This document shows positions 18,995-26,745 of a stretch of 64,000 nucleotides of DNA, piece after piece. Each line of letters starts with the position of its first letter. Position 1 is the stretch's first letter. The position numbers were made by a program, and so were the translations under genes. The notes under the pieces were generated by a model. It did not search any database and was not told the origin of the DNA. It saw only the letters and a list, made by a program, of their open reading frames with translations. Origin of the DNA: Acidobacteriaceae bacterium (GTDB taxonomy: Bacteria; Acidobacteriota; Terriglobia; Terriglobales; Acidobacteriaceae); NCBI GenBank assembly GCA_003139095.1, contig PLHW01000010.1, positions 81,113 to 145,112 of the forward strand. The letters run 5' to 3'.

Positions 18995-19010
18995 AGCACT
19001 CGCCACGCCA
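18995..19010 (-). promoter_or_regulatory. Possible sigma-54-type site for the 57-residue gene
   Basis: On the minus strand TGGCGTGGCGAGTGCT keeps GG and GC at the -24/-12 spacing, with one mismatch in the -12 box. It lies about 35 bases upstream of the ATG at 18962. It is divergent from the stronger site at 19193-19208. Confidence 0.28.
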
Positions 19011-19192
19011 ATCTGACTCGGTGTCCGCATCTGACTGTTGCTCCTTTCGAAACAACCACTTGGACTTTTTCCAGCGGCGGCGCAGCGCGGCCTCTCCCAT
19101 TCGGATACGAAATATCGCCAATTCTTTGACGAATGGCAGATGCATGTTCGCTGTACCCGCTGAGTATCCGCATGAATCTTGCCTATGGCGTC

Positions 19193-19208
19193 TGGCATGA
19201 AGCTTGCT
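19193..19208 (+). promoter_or_regulatory. Probable sigma-54 (-24/-12) promoter
   Basis: TGGCATGAAGCTTGCT matches the -24/-12 consensus TGGCAYR-N4-TTGCW at every defined position. It lies about 80 bases upstream of the ATG at 19287, a suitable leader distance. It is the best -24/-12 match I noticed in the window. It predicts RpoN-dependent expression with an enhancer-binding activator. Confidence 0.5.
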
Positions 19209-19286
19209 GGTCAAGACGTGGATGAGTGGCAACGAGTTTGTCTTGAGACAAACCAAAGGCTGCCGGACCCCGACAAAGGAGAAGTC

Positions 19287-20093
19287 ATGAGGAAGCTCTA
19301 TCTGAAGTTTGGAATGGTCGTAGCGGTATTGCTTGCGGCATGGATTGCGCGGGCCGATTCCTTGGAGCTGAAGAACGGCAGCCTGATTAAAGGAAAGTTC
19401 ACGGGCGGGACAGAGAGTGAGATTAGCTTCCGTGTGGACTCGTCTGTGCAGGAGTACAAGGTCGCCGACATCGTTGCGCTCAGGTTTGATTCCGAAAAAC
19501 CGCCGGACATGCCGACAAGGCCGACAGGTTCCTTCCGCGAAGGACCGGCAGCGGATGCCAGCGCGAAGACAGTGCGGTATATCACGATCCCGGCAGGAAC
19601 GCTTATTTCGGTGCGCACTATCGACCGCATCGATTCCACCAGGAACCACGTAGGAGATCGTTTTCAGGCTTCGCTGGAAGAACCGTTAACGGTTGACGGC
19701 AACATCGTCGTCGCCAAAGGAGCCGACGTCTATGGCCGTCTGGCGGAGTCCAGGGAATCGGGGACGTTTACAGGCAGGTCGCAACTCCAGCTTGAGCTAA
19801 CCGGGATTGTGATCAATGGGCAGACCATCCCGGTGGTCACGGGAGAATATGAATTAACCGGTAAGTCCCGCGGGGCGAGCACGGCTAAAAGAACGATAGG
19901 CGGAGCCGCGGTGGGTTCGATCATCGGCGCCCTCGCCGCCGGCGGCAAAGGAGCCGCGATCGGCGCCGGCGTCGGTGGCGGAGCTGGTGCAGGCTCGGAG
20001 ATCATCACCAAGGGAGACCAGGTGAGAATACCGAGCGAGACCCTGCTTGATTTCACGCTGGAACAGGATCTGTCGATACCGCCCGCGTCCTAG
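19287..20093 (+). CDS. Secreted glycine-zipper envelope protein
   Basis: A 268-residue exported protein. A signal peptide (FGMVVAVLLAAWIARA) precedes a beta-rich domain with the LKNGSLIKGKFTGG pattern, which is common in acidobacterial secreted proteins of unknown role. A middle beta region (PAGTLISVRTIDRIDS, ADVYGRLAESRESG) resembles conjugation/TrbI-like beta domains. The C-terminal part is a classic glycine-zipper (IIGALAAGGKGAAIGAG), able to insert in a membrane. The ATG at 19287 follows AAAGGAG; the frame start at 19179 has none. A sigma-54-type promoter stands upstream. Confidence 0.75.
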   Translation: MRKLYLKFGMVVAVLLAAWIARADSLELKNGSLIKGKFTGGTESEISFRVDSSVQEYKVADIVALRFDSEKPPDMPTRPTGSFREGPAADASAKTVRYITIPAGTLISVRTIDRIDSTRNHVGDRFQASLEEPLTVDGNIVVAKGADVYGRLAESRESGTFTGRSQLQLELTGIVINGQTIPVVTGEYELTGKSRGASTAKRTIGGAAVGSIIGALAAGGKGAAIGAGVGGGAGAGSEIITKGDQVRIPSETLLDFTLEQDLSIPPAS

Positions 20094-20262
20094 GTAACGA
20101 GGCCGTATATGGCGACTTCGACCGCAGGCGTAACGTCGGCACGCATCGGTAGTTGCACGAAACAGGAAAAGTCTTGCCAGAGATTAGAACATCAGTTGTG
20201 AGATTCTGTTGAGCACGCGGCCGCATTACCTTAGACCCCATTCCCTCACCCTGGAGGCTTCG

Positions 20263-20820
20263 TTGGCCAATTTCCGCAGAATCTCACCTGCACTCAAGAG
20301 GCGTGCGAAGCAGATCGAACTGCTGCTCATGGACGTGGACGGCACGATGACGGACGGCGGCGTCACTCTCCTGTCACAAACCGACGGCACCGCGCTTGAA
20401 ATTAAGACATTCGACGCCCATGACGGCCAAGGCTTGACGCTCGCGCACACCGCGGGCCTGCGTACCGGCTGCATCACGGGTCGCGAAAGTGCCGCTCTCT
20501 TGCGCCGCGCCCAGGAAATGAACATGGAATTTATCTACATGAAGCAGCCATTGAAAATGCCGGCCTATGAGGAAATTCTGCGCAAGGCAGGCGTAGCGGA
20601 TTCAGCCGTTGCCTATCTAGGCGACGATCTGCCAGACATTCCCTTGCTGCGCCGAGCCGGCCTCGCGATCGCCGTGGGCAATGCCGTTCCCGAAGTCAAA
20701 CAGGCCGCCCATTACACCACGAAAGCCCTTCCCGGCCATGGGGCAGTGCGCGAGGCCATCGAGTTAGTTCTACGGTCGAAGGAGATCTGGGAGGCAATGA
20801 TCGACAAGGCTCGTGCGTAA
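20263..20820 (+). CDS. kdsC: KdsC-type HAD phosphatase
   Basis: Predicted 3-deoxy-D-manno-octulosonate 8-phosphate phosphatase, which produces Kdo for lipopolysaccharide. HAD motifs are clear in a capless, 170-190-residue format: motif I DVDGTMTDG (nucleophile Asp24 and acid Asp26), motif II ITGRES, the motif III lysine near KQPLKMPAY, and motif IV GDDLPDIPLL. I chose the TTG at 20263 because GGAGG lies five bases upstream; another TTG at 20209 is in frame and cannot be excluded. Related enzymes act on other sugar acids, so the Kdo assignment is likely rather than certain. It converges on a truncated regulator gene 18 bases away. Confidence 0.82.
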   Translation: MANFRRISPALKRRAKQIELLLMDVDGTMTDGGVTLLSQTDGTALEIKTFDAHDGQGLTLAHTAGLRTGCITGRESAALLRRAQEMNMEFIYMKQPLKMPAYEEILRKAGVADSAVAYLGDDLPDIPLLRRAGLAIAVGNAVPEVKQAAHYTTKALPGHGAVREAIELVLRSKEIWEAMIDKARA

Positions 20821-20838
20821 ACACCGCCTCTGGGTACT

Positions 20839-22440
20839 TTATGCGGTCAAGAAGGACGGTGCCGGCGTTTCTTCGATGCAGACTCGCGCCCGTCGGCTCG
20901 GCGCCTGCCGTCGACAGAAAACGTCACGATACAATTCGTGGGCAAACTCGTAACACTGCGAAATGGTCCCGTCCGGAAACCGACGCCATCCCATCCGCCG
21001 CACGATATGCTGCCGGCGCGCCAGGTCTTCGCAAGTGCTTTCAAGCTTCTCCTGGTCCTGGGTCGTGCCGAGGTCGTTTGGGTTCGCCGTAAAAGACATG
21101 CCCGTAACGCTCGCCAGCTCCAGCACGCGCTGCTCGTCAGCGCTCAGTTTCTCAATCTGCAGTTCGATCATCCCCCGCAAACTCTCCGGCGTTTCCAAAT
21201 GGATGCTCTCGATCGGCACCTTGATATGCCAGGTCCCGTTCTCGACGGCGATCACACCCCGGCCTTGCAGGTCGTCCAATATGCACACCATGAACAAAGG
21301 ATTGCCTTCGCTGTGGCGGTGGATCAGCGAAGCTAAACCCTGCGGCGCGGCTGCTTCCGGCGTCTCGATGGCCAGATACTCAGCCACTTCGCTTTCTGTC
21401 AGCGGCTCCAGAGCAATCTCCCGACATAGCTGATGCACCAGCAGATCCTGCTTCACCGCTTTCAACGGATGTTGCACGAGCGCGACGTCCACCGGTCGAT
21501 AAGTGCCGATCAGCATCAACTTGCCGGCTGAGCGGCGGCGAGCCAGAGCGGAGATAAAATCCACTGTGGATGGATCCGCCCAGTGCAAGTCCTCGAACAC
21601 CAGGAGCAACGGTTTTTCGGAACTGATCGTCTCCGTTGCTTCAATGATTTCGCGCAGCATGCATTCGGGCGTAGAGCGGGCAATCTGCCCCTGCCTCTCG
21701 CGTTGTTCACCTCTTACATGAGCGGGAAACTGCATCAGCACCGTGGGGGCTTGAACAGCGAGAGTTCGTGCCACGGCGTCTCCTCCGGAACCGTTACACA
21801 ACTCCGAGAGCGCCTCCAGCACCGGATAGTACGCTTCCTTGCTTCCATAGCCCTCCACGCATTGTCCACGCGCAACGCGAACGCCCGGAAAATCTGTAGC
21901 GACCCCTCGTACAAACTCGTCGACGAGACTTGTTTTCCCAATGCCTGTCTCACCCGTGACAAAAACAACCTGGCGTTGCTGCGCCAAGCTCCTCTGCAGG
22001 CAATGGCGTAGTTCCTCCAATTGCGCGTCCCGGCCAACCAGTTTCCGGGAGGGCGGCGCATTCCCCAGGTCCACTTGGACGGTCACATCCGCGATGGGAG
22101 CGATGAACTGATACCCCCGTCTCGGTAGCGTCTCAATAAACCGAGGATTCTTCGCATCGTCGCCAAGCGCATGGCGGACATCAAGAATTTGGCTCTTGAG
22201 CACCTCGGGCTGGACATACGTATCCGGCCACACGGCTTCGAGCAGTTCGCTCTGCGTCACCAGCCGTCCGGGGTGGTCCACCAGATACTGCAGGACGCCG
22301 AATGCCTTGGGCGTCAGCCGAATCCGCTCCTCGTCTCCATCATCGGAGCGGCGCCAGAGACATTCGTTGACCGTGTCAAGTCGGAACGGAGGGAACTCTT
22401 TCGTGCTTGCGCTGACTATGCTGGGGCGGGCTGCACTCAT
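20839..22440 (-). CDS. Winged-helix/AAA-type ATPase regulator, C-terminally truncated
   Basis: A signalling ATPase of 533 residues. It has an OmpR/CadC-type winged helix (about 15-115, ending in IETLPRRGYQFIAP) and then a STAND/AAA NTPase: Walker A GETGIGKT (163-170), Walker B LLLVFEDLHWADP, and the tail GNPLFMVCILDD. Family members usually continue with several hundred residues of TPR or cyclase-like repeats; here the frame stops soon after AHELYRDVFCRRQAPSRRAR. Just past this point another frame reads LHRRN, resembling the family's ARLHRRIG, so a frameshift plus loss of the C terminus is likely. I start at the ATG at 22440 behind GAGG. Confidence 0.8.
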   Translation of the reverse strand: MSAARPSIVSASTKEFPPFRLDTVNECLWRRSDDGDEERIRLTPKAFGVLQYLVDHPGRLVTQSELLEAVWPDTYVQPEVLKSQILDVRHALGDDAKNPRFIETLPRRGYQFIAPIADVTVQVDLGNAPPSRKLVGRDAQLEELRHCLQRSLAQQRQVVFVTGETGIGKTSLVDEFVRGVATDFPGVRVARGQCVEGYGSKEAYYPVLEALSELCNGSGGDAVARTLAVQAPTVLMQFPAHVRGEQRERQGQIARSTPECMLREIIEATETISSEKPLLLVFEDLHWADPSTVDFISALARRRSAGKLMLIGTYRPVDVALVQHPLKAVKQDLLVHQLCREIALEPLTESEVAEYLAIETPEAAAPQGLASLIHRHSEGNPLFMVCILDDLQGRGVIAVENGTWHIKVPIESIHLETPESLRGMIELQIEKLSADEQRVLELASVTGMSFTANPNDLGTTQDQEKLESTCEDLARRQHIVRRMGWRRFPDGTISQCYEFAHELYRDVFCRRQAPSRRARVCIEETPAPSFLTA

Positions 22441-22580
22441 GGTTTTTACCTCGCTCGTGGGATGCATTATGGAAATATTCCCCGCCCGCGGACAACCCTA
22501 GATGGGGTATGCGACAGCCTGCCCTGTGGAGATGGATGGTGACACCACTTTAGAGGGGGTTGGAGACAACCCCGGCGCGG

Positions 22581-22967
22581 TCAGATATCGAGACGCTTCC
22601 GGCCAAAAAGGCGAGCGTCAATCGACCAACCCCCGGGTCCCAGGATTGCGAGAGCGATCCCCATTGTGGCCAATAGGACGGTGCCCCGCAGCTGGTCCGT
22701 ACCGGTGAGAGCAATTCCGAACTCGGTCACCGCCAAAAGCACCCCGGCGACTGGCGTCCACAGACCGGCGAGTAGAAAGACTCCTTCGCCTGCCGCGATT
22801 ACCTCCAGCCAAACCGATGCCGGGTGCGGCGTTCCCATCAGCCCGGCGATGCCGTCGTGAAGCAAGAGAGTTCCGACAACGAGCCGCAGTAGAAGAAGCC
22901 CACTCCCAGGCCAACCACGCGGGAACATGGAAAATAAGCGTTGCAATATGATACCTGTACCAGACAT
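22581..22967 (-). CDS. DoxX-like small membrane protein
   Basis: A four-helix inner-membrane protein of 128 residues. The DoxX pattern is seen as GLLLLRLVVGTLLLHDGIAGL, then GVFLLAGLWTPVAGVLLAV and the final hydrophobic segment TVLLATMGIALAILGPG. Family members have been linked to quinone or sulfur redox chemistry, but this protein has no cysteine and no clear partner. The start is uncertain: the ATG at 22967 and one at 22928 are both weak. It is 73 bases upstream of the response regulator end (23041) and separate from it. Confidence 0.7.
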   Translation of the reverse strand: MSGTGIILQRLFSMFPRGWPGSGLLLLRLVVGTLLLHDGIAGLMGTPHPASVWLEVIAAGEGVFLLAGLWTPVAGVLLAVTEFGIALTGTDQLRGTVLLATMGIALAILGPGGWSIDARLFGRKRLDI

Positions 22968-23040
22968 AACAACAATAGAACGCGCTCAAGGGGATCCGAC
23001 ACCCCAAAGCCGGGGATTTCGGTACTACTCTTTCGGGGGG

Positions 23041-23673
23041 TTACAGTTCAATGATTCCGCGCTTCAGCGCGATGGTGACGGCGTGCGTTCGGTCGCTGGC
23101 GCCCAGTTTCGAGAGGATGTTCTTGACGTGACCCTTGACTGTGTCCTCGGTGATCCCGAGTTGATCGGCGACCAGCTTGTTCGCATTCCCCAGCGCAATC
23201 AGGCGCAGGACATCGATTTCTCGCGCGGTCAGGGCGTCATCCACCGCGTGGTCAGCGAGTTCAGCAGCAATCTCAGCGGGAATGCGCTTTTGTCCGGCAT
23301 GCACCGCGCGGATTGTCTCCAGCAGTTCCTTCCGCAAAAGACCCTTTAACAAATAAGCCCGCGCCCCAGCCTTAAGAGCGCGCAGAACCTGTACGTCCCC
23401 CTTATAGGTCGTCAAGACGATAATGCGGGCTTCCGGGAATTCGCTGCAAATGGCGCCCATCGCCTCGATGCCATCCATCTCCGGCATCTGCAAGTCCATC
23501 AATGTGAGGTCCGGCTTGTGCTTTCGGAACTGCTCAACCGCCTCGCGCCCAGTCGAGGCCTCAGCCACCAGCTTCATGTCGGGTTGACTGGCGACCAACG
23601 CCGCGATGCCTTCCCGCAGCATCGGATGGTCGTCCACCGTCAGAATCCGGATCACGCTAGGACCGGTGCTCAT
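23041..23673 (-). CDS. NarL/FixJ-type response regulator
   Basis: A 210-residue DNA-binding response regulator. The receiver domain (about 8-125) has the acidic pocket VDDHP, phospho-acceptor Asp60 in TLMDLQMPEMDG, the conserved Thr in VLTTYKGD, and the Lys in LLKGLLR. A LuxR-type helix-turn-helix follows (LTAREIDVLRLIALGNANK, VKGHVKNILSKLG). The start at 23673 overlaps the end of the upstream kinase by 17 bases, so kinase and regulator are co-translated and almost certainly partners. It is the only regulator here, serving one or both of the tandem kinases upstream. Confidence 0.94.
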   Translation of the reverse strand: MSTGPSVIRILTVDDHPMLREGIAALVASQPDMKLVAEASTGREAVEQFRKHKPDLTLMDLQMPEMDGIEAMGAICSEFPEARIIVLTTYKGDVQVLRALKAGARAYLLKGLLRKELLETIRAVHAGQKRIPAEIAAELADHAVDDALTAREIDVLRLIALGNANKLVADQLGITEDTVKGHVKNILSKLGASDRTHAVTIALKRGIIEL

Positions 23674-26600
23674 GATCTCGTTCCGTTCTCTTTCGGAAAA
23701 GCCGGAAGCCGCCACGCGCAGAGGACGCCTCGTAGGCAATAAGCCCCGGAATACTCAACTCTATCTCGGTCCCGGCTCCGAGTTCACTCCAGACCTCCAA
23801 CTCCGCTCCGATCTGTTTCGCCCGCTCCCGCATTCCCGGCAAGCCCCAGTGCCGCGAACGTCCGCCGCGTTCCAAGACGTGCGGGTCAATGCCCTTGCCA
23901 TCATCGCGGAAACGCAAACGCAGCAGCGAGTCGCCATACGTGATTTCCGTCTCGATACTCCGGGCCTCCGCGTGCCGGAAGGCATTGCGCAACGACTCCC
24001 GCGCAATGCGATAGATATCGTCCTGCAGAATCGGAGACACACTTCGCGGTTTGCCTTCGACCAGCACACGAAACGTTACCGTCCCGCCGCCGCCTGCCGC
24101 ACGCTCTTCGCTCAGGTCGGTCATCAGCGCCGTCATCGATTTTGCCAGGTCGTGACTTCCCACCGTGGACGCACGTATATCCGAGATCGCATCCCGCCCT
24201 TCGATGATTGCCTGATCCGCCCGCTCCAGAGCGCCTTCCAGCGCATCTTTTGCCTCCATCGGGCGTGTCGGAAGCATCTCATCCACGGTCTGAAAGCGGA
24301 GCATCAGTCCATGAAAGCTCTGCAACAGAGTGTCGTGCAGTTCCCGAGCAATGCGGGTCCGCTCGCTCACCCGCTCTTCCAGGCGCATGTTGAACTGGTG
24401 CGCCAGTTGACGGACGCGAAGCTGGTAAACGGTCCAAATCAGCGTCAAAAGCGTGAGCACGCACAGCGCGCGGAACCAGTTCGTCTGGTAGTAAGCGGGC
24501 GCAATCGTAAAGTCCAGAGCTGCGCCTTCCTCGTTCCACACGCCGCTGTTATTGCAGGCGATCACACGGAAGCGGTAGTTACCGGGCGCAAGGTTCGAAT
24601 ACTGCACCTTTCGATCATTGATGACTTCTTTCCAGTCAGGATCTTGGCCTTCGAGCTTGTAACGGAAGCGAATTTTTTCGGGCAGGGCAAGGCTGAGAGC
24701 GGTGAATTCGATTTCCAGATCATGGATCCGAGGAGGGAGTTGGGGCTTCGAGGAAGCCGCGCCGGTCAAGTTTTGCCAATAAACCCTTCCATTCGCGGCG
24801 ATTTGTTCGATGTGCACCGGCGGCGGAAGTTCATTCCGTAAAAGACGACGCGGATCAAAGACGCTGACTCCATCCCAGTTGGTGAACCACAGCCTTCCAT
24901 CTTTCGATTTAGTCACGATCGGCGCATAGCCGTAGGAAGGGCTCCAGCGGACCTGCACACCATCAGGATTATCGAAAATTGTTGCGGAAATCGTTCGGTT
25001 CGTGTCCGCAGCCCACGCCCCCAAGTCAGAACGTGGAATGCGCGCCAGCCCGCACCGCAGTAGTAACCAAAACGAGTGATCGTCATCCTCCCTTACCCAC
25101 GAAACATGATTACAAGGCAATCCGTTCCTGGTCGTGAGAGTGGCCAGTCGGCCGTCTCTTAGCCGCACCAGGCCACTGTCCGTTCCTGCCCAGACGGTGC
25201 CCTCACCGTCAAGGTAAATATCATTCACCGGCGGCAAACCGTCGGCGCTGGTATACAGTTTTTGAACCAATCCGTCTTTGAAGTACGCCAGTCCATCTTT
25301 TGCGCCAATCCAAAGCCCACCACGTAGAGAATCCGCCGATAAAATGATGGTGCTTTCCTTGAGCCCCAGTCGCGACCTGGGAATGCGTTCTATCAGGCCA
25401 CCGCCGAGCAACGATCCGATGCTCTGATTTCCCTCAAAATCCTCGCTGAACCAGAGCCGCCCCTCGGTATCTTCGGTAATGGAATGAACCTGCCCGCTGA
25501 TCTGCTCGTTTAAAGGAGTGAACCGCCCGTTACTGAAGTAGCTGAGGCCACCACTGGTCGAGATCCAGATGCGCCCGCGGTCGTCTTCAAAAAGTGATCC
25601 GGAATAATCCCCCAGTCCGTGTCCTTTGGGATAGACGGTAATCTGTCCGTTACTCATTCTGTGCAAGGCATCGTTGCTGCCAATCCAGACGCTTCCATCT
25701 CGGGCACCCAGCACCGACCATACTTTACTGGTCGATAGGCCTTGGCTAACGGAGATCGTCGGAACCGCGAATTCTCGAAAACGGTCCAGTCCATCACGGG
25801 TAAGCACCCACAGATTCCCTTCACGATCCTCGAGGAGAGAGATAACATCATCACCCGAGAGCCCGTCAGAACGGGTGAAGCGATCTGTTCTTCCCTGGTG
25901 TATGTGAACCAAGCCGTGACTAACGGTTCCAATCCACAGACCACCATCTCGGTCGCGCAACATTGATGTCGTATCGGAGAGTTTCGGTAAATTCGGAAGG
26001 GGGTTGGGGAGTATCTTCCCATTGACGACTTGTGTGATCCCTTCGGGGATGGCGATCAACGAATGGCCCTGGTCGTTCACGCAAGCCATGTTAGACAGGT
26101 GCCAGCCTTCCGGTTTTTGCACTTGCGACATGCGCACAGGAGCGGGCTTCCACTGCCAAAGCCCCGTTTCTGCGTACACCCAGAGGAGGTCGCCGTCATC
26201 GCACAACGACCTTACGTAACGACCCAGACTGCCATCCGTTCCGTAGCACCGAACCTTTCCACCTCGGACAGAGCAGATTCGGCCGCCGGGTTCCCAGGCG
26301 ATGCCAACCCATACCGTTCCCCCCCGATCCTCAGAAATTGCAGAGACGCGATATCCTTCGAGTTCCTTGTACTCTGTCAGCACGCCGTTCTTCCAACTCG
26401 CTAGACCGCTCTCTGAGCCGATCCAAAGTGCTCCGTCACGGGTTGTGTGTATCGTCATCACATGCTTCGGAGTCGGTGGCTGCCACAGCACGGTACGCAC
26501 ACCATCGAAGCGAAGCAGCGTCCCGAGTTCCGTCGCCAGCCACAAATAGCCGTCGGGCGTCTGAGCAATTGAGTAGACGTTGCCTTTGGAAAAACCTTCG

Positions 26601-26740
26601 CGAATTCTCCACGCGGTGTGCGCGTATTGACTTATGTCGAGCGATGGATCCAACCCGAACGCAGAACAGCAACACACCAACACCACGCACAACCTGACAA
26701 CCAACCTTCGTCGTAGATGCGCCTTTGCGAATGTAGGCAT
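23657..26740 (-). CDS. Giant propeller sensor histidine kinase (copy 1)
   Basis: A 1027-residue membrane sensor kinase. Order: signal/anchor, a periplasmic two-part beta-propeller made of about a dozen Reg_prop repeats (DGYLWLATE, DGALWIGSESG, RGRIWISTSGG and similar), a Y_Y_Y domain (YSNLAPGNYRFRV), one transmembrane helix, a HisKA_3 helix with the phospho-acceptor His (ARELHDTLLQSFHGL, about residue 802), and an ATP-binding domain (NAFRHAEA, DDGKGID, GLPGMRERAKQ). The ATG at 26740 lies five bases after the stop of copy 2; a GTG at 26767 is also in frame. It overlaps the regulator gene by 17 bases. The ligand is unknown. Confidence 0.93.
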   Translation of the reverse strand: MPTFAKAHLRRRLVVRLCVVLVCCCSAFGLDPSLDISQYAHTAWRIREGFSKGNVYSIAQTPDGYLWLATELGTLLRFDGVRTVLWQPPTPKHVMTIHTTRDGALWIGSESGLASWKNGVLTEYKELEGYRVSAISEDRGGTVWVGIAWEPGGRICSVRGGKVRCYGTDGSLGRYVRSLCDDGDLLWVYAETGLWQWKPAPVRMSQVQKPEGWHLSNMACVNDQGHSLIAIPEGITQVVNGKILPNPLPNLPKLSDTTSMLRDRDGGLWIGTVSHGLVHIHQGRTDRFTRSDGLSGDDVISLLEDREGNLWVLTRDGLDRFREFAVPTISVSQGLSTSKVWSVLGARDGSVWIGSNDALHRMSNGQITVYPKGHGLGDYSGSLFEDDRGRIWISTSGGLSYFSNGRFTPLNEQISGQVHSITEDTEGRLWFSEDFEGNQSIGSLLGGGLIERIPRSRLGLKESTIILSADSLRGGLWIGAKDGLAYFKDGLVQKLYTSADGLPPVNDIYLDGEGTVWAGTDSGLVRLRDGRLATLTTRNGLPCNHVSWVREDDDHSFWLLLRCGLARIPRSDLGAWAADTNRTISATIFDNPDGVQVRWSPSYGYAPIVTKSKDGRLWFTNWDGVSVFDPRRLLRNELPPPVHIEQIAANGRVYWQNLTGAASSKPQLPPRIHDLEIEFTALSLALPEKIRFRYKLEGQDPDWKEVINDRKVQYSNLAPGNYRFRVIACNNSGVWNEEGAALDFTIAPAYYQTNWFRALCVLTLLTLIWTVYQLRVRQLAHQFNMRLEERVSERTRIARELHDTLLQSFHGLMLRFQTVDEMLPTRPMEAKDALEGALERADQAIIEGRDAISDIRASTVGSHDLAKSMTALMTDLSEERAAGGGGTVTFRVLVEGKPRSVSPILQDDIYRIARESLRNAFRHAEARSIETEITYGDSLLRLRFRDDGKGIDPHVLERGGRSRHWGLPGMRERAKQIGAELEVWSELGAGTEIELSIPGLIAYEASSARGGFRLFRKRTERDHEHRS
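23744..24390 (-). repeat. Near-identical kinase transmitter segment, copy A
   Basis: This stretch is nearly identical to 26803-27449 with a constant offset of 3059 bases and no gaps in what I compared; only scattered point differences occur. It covers the transmitter and ATPase part of the kinase genes. Beyond about 24390 the similarity falls, as it does on the other side of 23744. Confidence 0.7.
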
Positions 26741-26745
26741 GCGGT

